The translations under genes and the position numbers were made by a program. DNA of 46,294 nucleotides, taken from NCBI GenBank assembly GCA_030247855.1, contig JAPDRN010000198.1, positions 1 through 46,294 of the forward strand, given 5' to 3'. Each line of letters begins with the position of its first letter. Positions within the stretch are counted from its first letter, which is position 1. Source of the stretch: Knufia peltigerae. Its lineage: Eukaryota; Ascomycota; Eurotiomycetes; Chaetothyriales; Trichomeriaceae. Below, piece by piece: positions 1 to 13,200 of the stretch. The notes below the pieces were generated by a model that saw nothing but the letters and a program-made list of their open reading frames with translations, made no database searches and was not told the origin of the DNA.

Positions 1-77
1 ACCCTAACCCTAACCCTAACCCTAACCCTAACCCTAACCCTAACCCTAACCCTAACCCTAACCCTAACCCTAACCCT
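1..77. repeat. Telomere repeat array (CCCTAA)n
   Basis: Uninterrupted tandem CCCTAA hexamers run from the first base and stop at 77, where unique sequence begins. The C-rich strand reads 5' to 3', so the chromosome end lies to the left. The G strand is TTAGGG, the usual telomere repeat of filamentous ascomycetes. The array is probably cut by assembly or is naturally short (about 12-13 units). Confidence 0.97.
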
Positions 78-3000
78 GTGACTTTTCTTCTTATACACGA
101 TCCGTTCTTAAAACCGTCGCACCTTCTCCATACTTAATCCTGACCACCCTCTTAGACATGTCTTAATGCCGTACTCTCGCCATAACTACTTAACACTATT
201 CTCTTAACCCTAATACCACACATAACCACTTATTAACTAGTTAAGCTCTTAACGTATCTACTCTCACTTCTTAGCCCGTGATCTTGCTATCTTACAAAAC
301 TCGATAAGCCCCTCGTTATATTGATCACATTGTGCACAATTCACTAAATCGCGGCATGACTTCATTATCTCTTCCCTATCTAAATACGCACTTATTGTCT
401 ACTGTTAATAGTCTTAACTTATAATAAACTTAGTGATCGCGAATTAATCTAAACTTATATTACCCTACTATAGCTAAATCTTCACTATGTTTTTTAGCAC
501 TAAGATTATTAATATCACCACTTCTCTATCTCGCCTAGCCCATTCAGATTCTTATGCAAAATTAATTATTAACCACAGTAAGTTAATATGTAACATAAAT
601 ATAATCCCACGGAAATTCACTCCCGTCCCTAATGCGAAAGTTACGGTAATAAAATCTTTATGATTAAGCTAACTCTATAATGTCTTCTCATAATTCATAA
701 TATTAATATAATAATACTTATACCCTAGCTAGGTAATCACTACTTTATATGTGTCACAAGATAGCGAATATATAATCCCTTTCTCACTGAGTCTAAAGCT
801 CGCTATCTATGAATAATAAATTACTAATACTTTCTCTAGTATATTCTGAATAGTAACTTAACGAACCACGTAGCGATAAAATAATTAGATAGTAAAAGCT
901 TAAATAATGCGTATATTCTAAACATTTATCATAATCTAAAGCTCATTTTCTAGTAATGATAGTAACATCATAGTTAATAAAATAACTAGATAGCTCATAA
1001 CCTATAATAATTATAATTCTACTAGCTCTTTTTACTAGTCACTTACTATAAATATTAAATATGCTTTATTAAAGTAAATACTAGCTAGTAAGCCTTTACG
1101 ATATATCTCTTAAGTATACACTAAGAACCCTCACTAAACAGTAATATTCGCACTAATAACGATAATACTTAACAGATTACGTTCTTTATATCGCTATTTA
1201 ATGGCCTCTAGTCTATCAGTACAGAAACACTTAACCATATTATTCACTAAAGCACAGAATAAAGTAATGAAAATATGAACTTATGTTAGGTCCATTAAAG
1301 TGAGTAACGTTACTAGTAATGTCTTCTCTTCACTAGTTAATAATATTATCACTAATGGTGTCTCGCGTTTTAGCACCGCGAACATTGCCTAATGTTACTC
1401 TATTAATTAAAAGTTAGTATTAAGATCCTTAAGTATCTACCGTAATGATAATATTATGGTGATTTCTAACTCCTCATTCGTGAAAAGACTAAAATTAGCT
1501 AGTCCTAACCCTTAAGCGGAACTCTGATCACTTAGCCTTAAAGCTAAACTGTATAACTTACCCTCCTAATTTAAGCTTTCATACTAATTTAATATCGTAA
1601 CTTAACTAAATCTCTCTCTAGCTAGCGAACTTAACTAACTTACCCTTCTAGGACCTTACTAGTTAATTTGACCGCTAGATTATAAGTAGCTTTACTTATT
1701 CACTATAGTATTTAGTAGTGAACTATTAAATAAGTGTCTCTACGCTAGTTATTTAGTATAGTCTTAACTTTAACTTTGACTTCGTGTTTTAGTATTATCA
1801 TTATTATATAGCCTTATAGCTAGTCACTTTCCAAATTCACTTCGTAGTCTCTTATTTTTAGATAGACTAGAAAAACCTAAAAATTAATGTCATACTTTAC
1901 TGAGCGGTCAAAATGCTTGTAATAAGCGAATAGATAAGTGATTAATGATGTTAATAGGAACTGCGTACTTTAAATCACCCTAAATCTTATTATGTTCTAC
2001 TCTGAGATATTAGATATCTTCTTCTTCTATCTTAGGCTCCTTCACTTTACTCACTTTATCTTTTACCTCACAACTAAAATGCGGATCTATATACTTATTT
2101 ACCTAGCTAAATATTTAATATTATATATTTAGTGAACTAAACACTTAGGAAAGATATTAGGTAGTTTTGCGTTAAATAATCTTTATTATGCGCGATATCT
2201 CTCATGATCTATTCTTATTATACTATATATACTTATAACTTTTAACACCTAATACCTTCTCACATAAGTATAAATACCATCATTAAGTATATACTATATA
2301 CATAACTATTAATTAATTAATTAGTAATAGTAACTAATGCGGAATTAGCTTTAGTTAATCTATGATAGCTTACTATTTTAAGTATTATATCACTAATATT
2401 ACTTTATCATTAATGATAAAGATCTCTTAGTCTTAAGTAGTACTATTCTTAGCTTAAATAATAAGAAACTCTTTAACATAGGCTAGTATATCCTTAATGA
2501 GATAATAAGCTATCACTAAGAGCTCTTAAACTTATTTATCTAACTTAAGATATTACCACATAGCTTATTTTTACTAACCCTTCTTATCTATTAATTAATC
2601 TAAACCCTCTAACTAAGCAGTCTAATTCATTATTCATTAAATATATATCTTAATATTTAAGCCATTCTCTCTATAACTCATAAATAACTATTCTCACTTA
2701 GTGAATATAATATTATCTTTAATCTGGTCTAGCGGCACTGTCTAGCGATTCCTCTTATCCTTTACCCATATTAAATCTTCCCATAGTAACTTTGTTACTT
2801 AAGTAATAATATCGTGAATCATGCGATAAAAGTGTACTAGTTTAATCGAAAAGTCATAGTAGTATATAGTCTATTAATCTTATGACCACGAGATTATTCC
2901 CGCATTACTCTCATTTATCATAATATACTTTCCATACGCTAGTAATAAAATCATTATACTTATTAGGGTGTGAGTTCTATTCACTAAGTATTACACACAT

Positions 3001-6000
3001 TACTTTAAGAAATTTTCTTACCACGTGAGATCTTCATTTTGCTCTTCTCACTGAGTGAATAGTAGCATAATCTTAGCAAATAATATACGTACACAGTATA
3101 TTATTCCGGCGAGTATATATAAGTACGCTGCCGCTTACCGCAATCTTCTATTCTTATCGTTAATGCCTAATACCGCACAAAAATGAATTAATGAACATTT
3201 AAACTCACTCTAAGTAAACTTACACATAATTAATGTCTTACATAACGCTAATATCAGTTTAACACAAGCATTAATATTCACTTTGTCTTTATTAGTTAGT
3301 AGCTAATTATTTAGCTCTTATAGTAACTCTAGTTAACGCGATATTAAGATAAGTAATTATTAAGTATCTTTTAGTGTATTAGTCAGTCCTATATCCTAAG
3401 TGGCTATTCCTTTATACTTGCTCTCTTCCTCATTTTCTGAATGGTCTAGAGTGTTTAAATTACGCTTTTCATTACCATTAGACTTCTTATCTATATTCTT
3501 ATTATTAACTTCTCTCTTCTCTTTAAACTCTTACTTTAATTACTATACCCGTAATAAATAGTAAATGAAATGCTACTAGTAGTTATAATAGTGATCTTAA
3601 CTATTTAGCTCTTAGAGTTATACTAATGGTTAAATGTTAGGATCGCTCACTTTCGGACTGCGTAATCATTATCGCTCTTCTCAATATAGACTACTTAATT
3701 CACTAACCGCGTAACTTAATATTATATTTATTACCTTGACCGCATTTTGCTGTAGCTATTTATCCTTATCTAGGAGTTAAGTGTGATATATAAGAAAGTA
3801 AAGATTATACTTGCTAAAGTGCTTCGGTCACTAATTTAGATTTCACTAGTTAGTTTAATTATGAGTGGCCTATTCATTTTTAAGTTACTAAAGTTAGGTC
3901 TTAGTCTTTTCCTACTACACCTTTCACTTCTATATAAACTATTAAGAAATGCTCTATTACTAAGTTATGAGTTATAACCTTAAATAACTCACTTATAGTA
4001 CTAAGTTATGTGAAGTGAAGCTTCTTAATAGTAGTGAATTCCTAATAATATTACAAGATATATTATTATTATCCTAAACAACAAAGAATCAAAGTAATTA
4101 ATGATCTTAGAACAGAGTTTAGGCCTTTACCTACTACTAGAGTGTTCGCTATATTATACTTACTCGCTAACTATAGACCTTATATACATGCTTCTAAATC
4201 TTATCATAATGACCTATAATAACATAATAACTATTGAAGCTACACTAATAGTAAGTCTAAGCTTTCTCTAAGCACTTAATTAAAGTAACAGTAGTTATTA
4301 AATATATGATCTAAGCTAATATAAGTATTTTATAGCGATAATAAGCTATAAGAATCTTTCTGCGCTAATTAATAGCGATATAATGAACTCTTTATAAATA
4401 TTAGCTGCAATCCTAAACTATAAAGTGATAAGCGCTATAAACTAACTACTTAAATTATTCTATATATATAAATAGAAGAATTATGTCTCTATCACCTTTC
4501 GCTATAGCACTAAAATTACCTATAAAAGAGCTAGCTAAAGCCTTAAAACTAAGCTTAATCCTAGCGGTCAAATTTAAATTTTGGTGCTTAACGCGTCTAA
4601 GCTTTTATACCCTAAACCCTAACGCTTAAGTTTTAAGTCGTTACACCTTAATAACTACACTATTTATAGATATTTTACTGACTACAATTAACTTACTTTA
4701 CTCTAGCGACCATTTATAAGCTTTTAGCGACAAATTTAACGCACAGTTAAGTCTAGAACTAAAGCCTAGATTTTGTGGCACGAAAAAGTCTAGATTTTGT
4801 GGTATCTTAAACTCTTGGCGTGTTTTAATTGGTCCGCTAGTCTAAAATACTAGGTAATTCATTAGTTATCTAGATAGGGTAAATATAGAAAAGAGATATA
4901 TAGTGTGATTTTATTCGCACTAATTAATTACCTTAGTAAAAAGTATAGTATATTATAAAGTATAACTATTTATAAATAAGGTACTTTAGTAATAAACTAC
5001 TAATTTTTATGTTTATATTTTATTCCCTAAAGATAAATATTAATGATAATATTTTATTTCATTAAGGTAGCTAGCTAATACTAAAGTCCTTTTCAAGTCA
5101 CTAAAATAGAAGTTATAAAGTCTAGGAAGCTATTAATATTAAATGTTATATCTAAACTTATAATCTATATCTTTTCACTATATAGATAAACTTATTAAGG
5201 TAATTAATCACTATAAGGTTTAGTTATGCCATAAAAGCGTGTGTTCCATTATTCTAGAGTTAGAATAGGTTAATTTACTAGCTACTCTAGGTTAAGAATC
5301 TTAGACTGCGAAAGAACGGTTAGGAAGGTATAATTAGTAAGGAAGATATCGTTAAGACTATTATATTTAATATTAAAGTTATTCATGTGATCTTAAAGAA
5401 TATCGTGATAACTTATCTTTAAGTAACTATTAAAACTATCTTATAGTTAACACACTAGGCAATCTATAGTGTATTAAGTGTGATCCTTCTCCTCTTCTTC
5501 TACGTAATTATTATTATTCACTTTAAAGAGAAATTCTTCTATAGAGTCTTTAACTTCGTCATTATTTATTAAGATATCATAAGTTTCATTTATATTATTA
5601 GGATTAGTAAAGATAGTACTACTAAAGGGTAAAAAAGGTTTAGTATTAGTAGCGAAGAATAAAGGACTTAAGCGAAAAAACTAATTAAGTTTATAAGGTT
5701 AATGTGAATAACTATTTTAAGGCGATAATAGTAAGAAAGGACTGTAATTAGTGTGAAATGGATTTTATTCGATTTATTAACGAAAATAGTGAGTAATGTC
5801 ACTACTAAAAGATTATGCTAATAAGGTAGTGTCTTAAGATTAATTTAAAGTTAGCTAAGCTTTATTTAGAGTCTCTATCTCTTCTAAAGAAGATTAAGTA
5901 ATTAGTAATGATTGAGATTAATAAAGTGTCTTATGTTTATTAACCTTAATTATAGTTTATTAAGCTTATGTATCATTATTATCTTAACTAATGATAAGAT

Positions 6001-6801
6001 CTTAAATTCTAAGTTTAAGCGCTATTAAGGTTAAAGGGATCTTTTATACTGGGCTAAATTGAATGATTCTCTTGCCTTACTAGAGCTACGTAGTTAAGAT
6101 TAACTATTAAGTAGACTACTAAGCGCGTTAATAAGCGTTATATATATATTAATATAATTAAGCCTATTCTTACACTTAATTAAGCTCTTCATTATTAGTT
6201 AGAGAAATAGGGTGACCTCATTTCGACATTAAGAGGATAAGATTTCAAAGTAATAGTAGAAAGGGATATTCCTATGCCCACATTCTCATTCTTCTATAAC
6301 TTTAAAATCTTACCCCCTAAACTATTAAGTAGTGTTAATTCTTTTCTATCTAGTGTGTCACCCTTAATACTATTAAGTCAGTGAAATTTAGTGTTTACGC
6401 AGGGAGAAAATTTATTTAAGTTATAAATACTGTCTATACTCTTTCTAGATACGAATTATCACGCTTATCACGTGCTTAACGTGTACTTTACCTGTTTTAG
6501 AAGTGAATTATCACGCTTATCACGTGCCTTAGCTAACCTTCCTTATTTTCAAAAAAGTGACTAACTTTAATCTTATATAACTCTCTTAATTTAAGAGATA
6601 TATAAATAAAATATATATTATTTAAAAGCTCTAAATAAGATCTATTAAATAATATAAAAATCATAAAATTATTCTTATGTCTTTACTCTAAACTTAAGAC
6701 GAAAAGCATTACTAGATAGTTATAAATATTTTGCGCTCACTAAAATAACTTTAGTGAACGCGAATATAGTAACATAATAGCGCTTAAAAGATAGCGACAT
6801 A
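78..6801. other. RIP-eroded AT-rich subtelomere, no surviving gene
   Basis: The stretch is dominated by TA, TTA and TAA words, has few CA/TG dinucleotides, and carries stops in every frame at short intervals. CpG-containing words survive better than CpA, as expected for RIP, which targets CpA. I could not recognise a helicase, reverse transcriptase or transposase. Small direct repeats are visible: a 22-bp unit twice near 4760-4800 (core TCTAGATTTTGTGG) and a 23-bp exact repeat at 6453-6475 and 6505-6527. A short telomere-like word lies near 4606-4622. Confidence 0.8.
6453..6527. repeat. Pair of 23-bp exact direct repeats
   Basis: A 23-bp word beginning GAATTATCACGC and ending CACGTGC occurs at 6453-6475 and again at 6505-6527 with no mismatch. 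The unit contains the palindromic CACGTG core. Exact conservation is unusual in sequence this eroded. Function unknown. Confidence 0.75.
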
Positions 6802-6809
6802 ATTAAGGA
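6802..6809. repeat. Left target-site duplication of the 9.4-kb element
   Basis: ATTAAGGA directly precedes the left inverted end. The identical 8 bases directly follow the right end at 16196-16203. A perfect 8-bp duplication is typical of hAT and also of Zisupton-type DNA transposons. Confidence 0.9.
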
Positions 6810-7749
6810 TAGGCTACGTAATAAGTAGGGTAACTCAAACCTAAAACCTGAAACCTAACCCTAATGAATAGAGTAGGGTAAGACTTTTTAATATATAGGT
6901 ACTCACAAATAGAGTAAGACTTTTCTTATGGGTACCTAAAACCCTAATGAGTACTCATTTAAGAGTAAAGATAAATTATAATAATAAAGAAAATAAAATA
7001 CTATAATAAATTATATATAGTAAAGTAAGATTATACTTCTTATATAATAATCTTAGTAATAATTTAGAAGACTAAAAGTATCTTTTAGGACTTTCATACT
7101 TATTACTTAGGTAATAAAAAGGAGATTCAATATCATTTATTATTTTATCTTAAGGTTCTAATCTAATAGTGATAATTAAAGTTACTATAAATTAGCTAAA
7201 AAGCACTCCTTATCTTAAATTCATCTTTACCACTACTCTTAATCTTCCTTTCTTAGGCGCTAAGCTAATTAAATATTCTTCTACTAAATAGTAATATATT
7301 TAGTGTGAATAGCGTAGAGATTAATATCTATAGAATAATTAGTATCTTCAAATATAATAATAAATAAAATGAGTAAGCTAAGATATACCTTCAAATACAC
7401 TAATGAGAAAAGTCTCTACACTTTCCTATAATGCTTATAAAGTCATAGCCTAAATTCTAAGATTAGATAATTTAATGTTATAGATTAGCTCCTTAATTAA
7501 GCGATAGAAAGAAGCCTTAGCGATCTATAGATTAGTAATTTTCTAATAAAACTTGATCTTCTTAAGAGCACGTACTAATGTCTTATTAGCGAGAAACATA
7601 AAGGAATTAATGAAATAATCATTATAAGGGTGACTCACTTTTACTCTTCTATCTATTAGCCTTACTACCATTATTCTTTCAGGTTTTTTTAATATAAGCT
7701 TTATATGTGCCTAAGAGAATTATGCCTATTCCCGGTATACATTATGACA

Positions 7750-7844
7750 TCTTTTAAGAGGTTTATTAGGGCAGTGTTTTTCGGGAAGTTAGTTAAGATA
7801 ATTTCTTTTAAGAGATTTATTAGGGTAGTGTTTTTCAGGAAGTT
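7750..7844. repeat. Tandem duplication, 41-bp unit, 54-bp period
   Basis: A 41-bp segment starting TCTTTTAAGAG and ending GGAAGTT occurs at 7750-7790 and 7804-7844. The copies differ by a few transitions only. It lies inside the 9.4-kb element. No function is evident. Confidence 0.8.
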
Positions 7845-10154
7845 TACTTAATATTATCCCTTTTAGGTTTAGCGATTATCTTCTCCTTATTATCTACAGT
7901 TTTCTATTATTTCTAAAGAGTATAATAAATTAGCTTATAAATGTAATAAGTAATATAATAACACTTATCTATAGAGATTAACTAGAGTTTACTATCTTAT
8001 ACTTATATAATGCTAGGTATTTCTCTATAGACAATTTCTTTCTAGTCTACATATCTTTACGTTCTACATTTTAATCACTAAACTAGTCATGATCTTATTA
8101 ATATATCTATTATATTATTAGAAGATTTATAAACATTAATATAAGTATTAAAGAACTTTATTTACTTTATTTATTAAGTAATAATATAGGGTTTAATTTA
8201 TAAGGATATTAAAGCGAAATAAGTTATATAAGGTATCTAGATTATATAGCATAAAAAGACTATAAAGACTTTACTATAAATTAGCACTACTTTACCCTTA
8301 AAAAAAAGAGCTAATCACTTACCTAAAGATCTTAAAGTTTGTCTTAAGAATCTTAACTAACTTATCTTTTATAGAGATAATTTATAAGTAATATAAGAAT
8401 TAAAGAAGCTATCTTATTTACCTCATAGTACTTTAGAAGATCTAGGACTTATCCCTTTTAAACCTTAAATTCCTTAGAATTTAAGGGATAAATCTATAGT
8501 TATTAGAGAAATATAGTAATCATTATAATATTAAGACTCTTATTAGATCCTTATACCATTATGCTAAGGCATACTAAGCTTAAGTATCTTTTCGCTTAGT
8601 AGCATCTTAATAATAATATTTAGCCTTATAAATATTCTTATCCTATTAACTTAAATATTAACTATCCCTGTTTTATTATAACACTATTAGAGTAATACTA
8701 ATAATATAGACTGCGTATTAACTTACCTTAGTATTTTCGTGCCCTTATCATTAGACACGAATTTAGGGAAATCTATAAATAGCTCTAAGGATTACTAAAT
8801 TAGATTATTCTGACATTCTTACTTCGCGTTAATAGTTTCAATCTACTATTTTTTCTAAATAGTGTAATAGATTAGCTTATAAATGGAATTAGTAATATAA
8901 TAATACTTACTTTTGCTATATTCCGTATCCTTCTTTAATGGTCTAACTCTAAGGATTCTATTAGCTCATAATTCACTAAGTATTACTTTAGCATTATTAA
9001 TAAAATTATAATTATTAATGTAATTATTACTTACTATCTTAATTATATCCTTATAAGGAACCTTATTTATAGAAGTATTAAAGCGAAAGAACTTGCATAA
9101 GTTCTTAAGATTAAAGGGCTATAGTAAGGTATATAGACACTATTATATATTAAAACTATTATAGGTTTTAAAATATAAGGTAAATATTTACCTTAAGATT
9201 CGTAAGTTCTTTCTAATAGTCTTAACCATAATAATATCTTAAGAATAAGTCTATAATTTATTAAGTAGTTAAGATAGTAAGCACTAATACTTCATAATAA
9301 TTAAGAAAGTTAACTATATAAGTCTTTCTTAGATTTAAGCTTAAAGTGCTTTTATAGTCCTAAAACTATAAATCTTAGCAAAATATAATAATTATTATAA
9401 AGTTTATTCTTATATTTCTCTTATTCTTACTACTAAGTATATAAATTAAGAAATAGATAATTTAACTTTCTTTTCGCACTTTAGTATCTAAAGAGTAATA
9501 ATCTATCTTATATTATTCTTTTTACCGTAAGCTAAAGGGATAATTACTATTCTCCCTAGGCATTAGTAAATTTAGTAATAATAATTCTATAAATAGAAAT
9601 ACTTTACTTCTCTTATTTTCTTTAGAGTATATTTCGTTATCATTAAATAAGTTCTATTTATCTAAACTTATATTTTAATCTTTAATTAGTAAACATAATT
9701 ATTATTATAATAGAACTTACTTCTTTATTAAACTATAAGTTAAGCTATACTTTAAATAGAGTTTAAAACCCTTACTAGGATTCTTACTAAGAGTCTAATT
9801 AGGGCTCTAACTAAGAGTCTAAGTAAGGCTCTAACTAAGGCTCTAATGAAGACACTTAAGACTATTATAAATTCTCTATATTCTAATAATTCTAATTAGC
9901 ATTAATAATGTAATCATTATTATAAGAATAAAGAAATCTTACTATAGTCTAAATATAAGAACTTAACTTTAATTTTACTTTTTTATTAACTAAAGAGTTT
10001 AGACCTAAAAATCTAAATAGACTTTATAATTTATTTAGTAATATTATATTTAAAATATCATTAATAAAGTAAAGAAGTAGTAAGTTAAGAAATAGTAAGA
10101 AAGTATAGTAAAGAAAGAAGTAAAAAAGAAAAGTATATAAAATAAAGAATAGTT

Positions 10155-10255
10155 TCACTTCACTTTTTACTTCACTTTTCACTTTACTTTTTACTTTACT
10201 TTTCACTTTACTTTTCACTTCACTTTCACTTCACTTTCACTTCACTTTCACTTTA
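10155..10255. repeat. Short tandem repeat of CACTTYACTTTT-like units
   Basis: About 100 bp made of 6-12 bp units of the form CACTTT/ACTTCA/ACTTTT. On the minus strand this reads as a lysine/serine/valine-rich repeat, but no gene context supports translation. It is best treated as a low-complexity satellite inside the 9.4-kb element. Confidence 0.8.
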
Positions 10256-13200
10256 TCTTTCTTACTTACTTAAGAAATACTTTTATCTTTTAACCCTAAC
10301 ACTTCTTAAATCTTTAATTTCAAAAAACCCTTACTCTTTAGTTTATTTTGAATAAAATGGTAAGCTCTTAAGTTCTTAATGATAATGAGAGTAAGATAAC
10401 TTTTATCACTAGTTAGATCTTAAATTCTCTTTAAAATACTTCTCTAACTAAGTTAAAGTGAGTGAACTAATTATATCTAAAGAAAATATACTAACTATTA
10501 TAATAATTAGTGAGGCTTAATATAGATAATAAAGAGACTTAGTTCTAGGTATAACTATTAGTTAGAAATAAAAGACTAAAGCTAAGTTATCATTAAATCC
10601 TATTATAGTGAAGACTTACTAACGTATAGAGAATACCGCTAATATCATTAGAGAAGGGATATATAAGAAAAATACTAATAATATAATAATTTCTTAAGCC
10701 TAGATATCATTTTAATAAAGTAATAAATTTAAGACACTAAAGGCTAATAAGGATAGATAGTGAGTAAAGAAGATATATTAAGAGAAGATCTTAAAGAAAA
10801 GGTAAATCTAATATAATAAGTTTTATAATAGTTAACTAACTTAAGTATATTAAATTTAATAAAGATATCTTAAAGAAGTTTTTTAATATATAAATTACTT
10901 TTAAACGCGATAGTCACTTTAGTGATAGTGCTATCATAGTAATAAAGTATCTTAAGATTTAGGGGGTATAAACTCTATAATAAACGTTTAAAAAGATTCT
11001 TTAAGTTACCTAAGAACTAAAAGAGTTTAATAATATTAAGTCTCTTTTTAAGAAGCTTAATAAGAAATTCTAAGACCTTATTATAGATAATTAGGCCATA
11101 AAAGATAACGTCTCTAATCTCAATATTAATAGTAATCATAATTAAGCTAATAACATTATTAAGTCTATTAAAAACGCGATTACTATAGAAGAAGCCTTAA
11201 TAATTTAAGATAAGAATGTGATTACTAATCTCATAAGACATAACATTATAAAGTGAGTTTAATTATAACATTAATTATTACATTATTCTAACTATATTTA
11301 AACTAGTAGCTTAATACGCACTTAAGTAGTAACAAATTATATCTAATATTCTAAGGCAGAACATTACTAAACTAAACAAGATTTTAAATAAGCTTAAGAC
11401 TCATAAAAACTTTTTTATTCCTAATCCTAAAGACCCCTTAAAACAAGCTATTAACTCGTTATAAAAAGAAGTAATTAATTAATACGAAGGTAAGATTATA
11501 ATTATTATCACTTATTACGTTATTTATTACATTATTATACTAATATAAAATTAGATAAAACCCTAAATCCACTTATAATCTTTCCTCATAAGCTTTAAGA
11601 ATATCTACATATATATATAGTATTCTAGGCTTATAAAGAAGACCTTAAAGCTATTATTCTTCCTAAACTCACTAATCTTTAAGCTAATAAGAATTAGTAA
11701 TAGCTCGTAAATAATGGATTTACTTCAGTGAAGTTTAATAAGGTAACTATTATTACTTATAAAAGAGCTCTTAATACATTAACTATAATAAATATAATTC
11801 CAATAAGTATAAGTTAATTATTTAATTTCGTAGGTGATCTCCTTATCTAAACTTATAATAATAATAGCTATAATGAGAAAAAGCTTAGTGATATTAAATC
11901 TCTAATAAATACTAATATTATACCAGCCTTAATCACAGAAATTATTAATTATGCGCTAAAGAATTCTCTATATTAAGAGAAGCTAATAAAAGTACTTCTT
12001 ACTTTACTAAAAGTATAGTGAAATTAATATAATGTGTCTAAGATTAGAGCATAATAAAGAGATAAATACTAGCTTCTCTAAAGCTACATTAATTATTACA
12101 TTCTCTAAAACTCTCTTTTCTTTTATTAGGTACCTAATTAGCTATAGGCTATAAATCACACCTTTCTTCTTAATCATAAGGCTTATTTATACCTAACTAA
12201 GTTAATTTCTCCTAGCACGAGCTTATAATTTAACATATATTACGAACATTACGCGCTTATTAGAGAGATTTCCTAAATATTATATATAGAATAATTATAA
12301 AATCGCTCAAAAATATAACCCTTCTATAATTAACAAAGAAATTCTTATTAAATTAAAAATATAAAGCTTACTTATATTAATTTTATTATTATCTTCATTA
12401 TTAAGAAGATAATACTATCTTTATAATTAGTTCACCTTTCTAACTCTCCTAATTCTAACTCTATCCCTTTATAGTTTAATATTAATCTACTAAACTTAAA
12501 CAATAATAAACTTACGATTAAGACTATTCATAATATTCTCATAAAGTTCCTACCTAATCTTAAGCAATATAAACTAAAATCCTTAAATCGCTTCTATTAA
12601 GAACGTTTTATACCTTAGAATAATAAATACCATATTACTTTTAAGAACTAATGAATCATAACCACTTAGGCTTAAGAAAACTAATAGAAAACTATTAACT
12701 AAGACAGTTAAAAATATTATAAGATAGGTGCGCAAGTATCTATAAGGCACTCTAAATGTTAGTAACTTTTTCGGCAATATACAAGAAAAAAAGATGGCAT
12801 ACCTTTTATAATCTATACTAAATATTATAGTGTCCTACACTATTTTACTCCTAAGAATATTAGTACTTCTTATATAAGTTATTATATTAAAAGTTAAGTC
12901 TATAAAAAGTTATATTAACCACTTAAAGAGCAGATAGTTCGTAGATTATTTACTAAAAAAAAGGTAAATATCACTCTTTCTTTTAATAATTATTACATTA
13001 ACTAAACTTCTAGGCTAAGGACTTCCTTATATTAGAGATTTAAGACTTCAATTAAGAAGATTTTTATAACTAAACACTTCATATAATTATAGCCCTTTAC
13101 CTTCCTTTTTAAGCACTAAATAATGTTAAATTTTATCGCCTTATTAAGATAATATCACTTATAAAAGAATAACGCTTACATCTTCTAGTCCTAATAAGTA

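Noticed and set aside
78..6801. Telomere-linked RecQ helicase remnant
   Set aside because: The position is right for one, but no helicase motif could be read in any frame, so it is not reported.
10024..10218. Minus-strand frame with a lysine/serine/valine repeat
   Set aside because: It is a translation of a low-complexity tandem repeat inside an eroded transposon, without promoter context or homologues I can name.
12583..12777. A 64-codon minus-strand frame in the interior of the 9.4-kb element
   Set aside because: It is short, hydrophobic by AT bias, and neighbouring frames contain only stops. No transposase motif was found.
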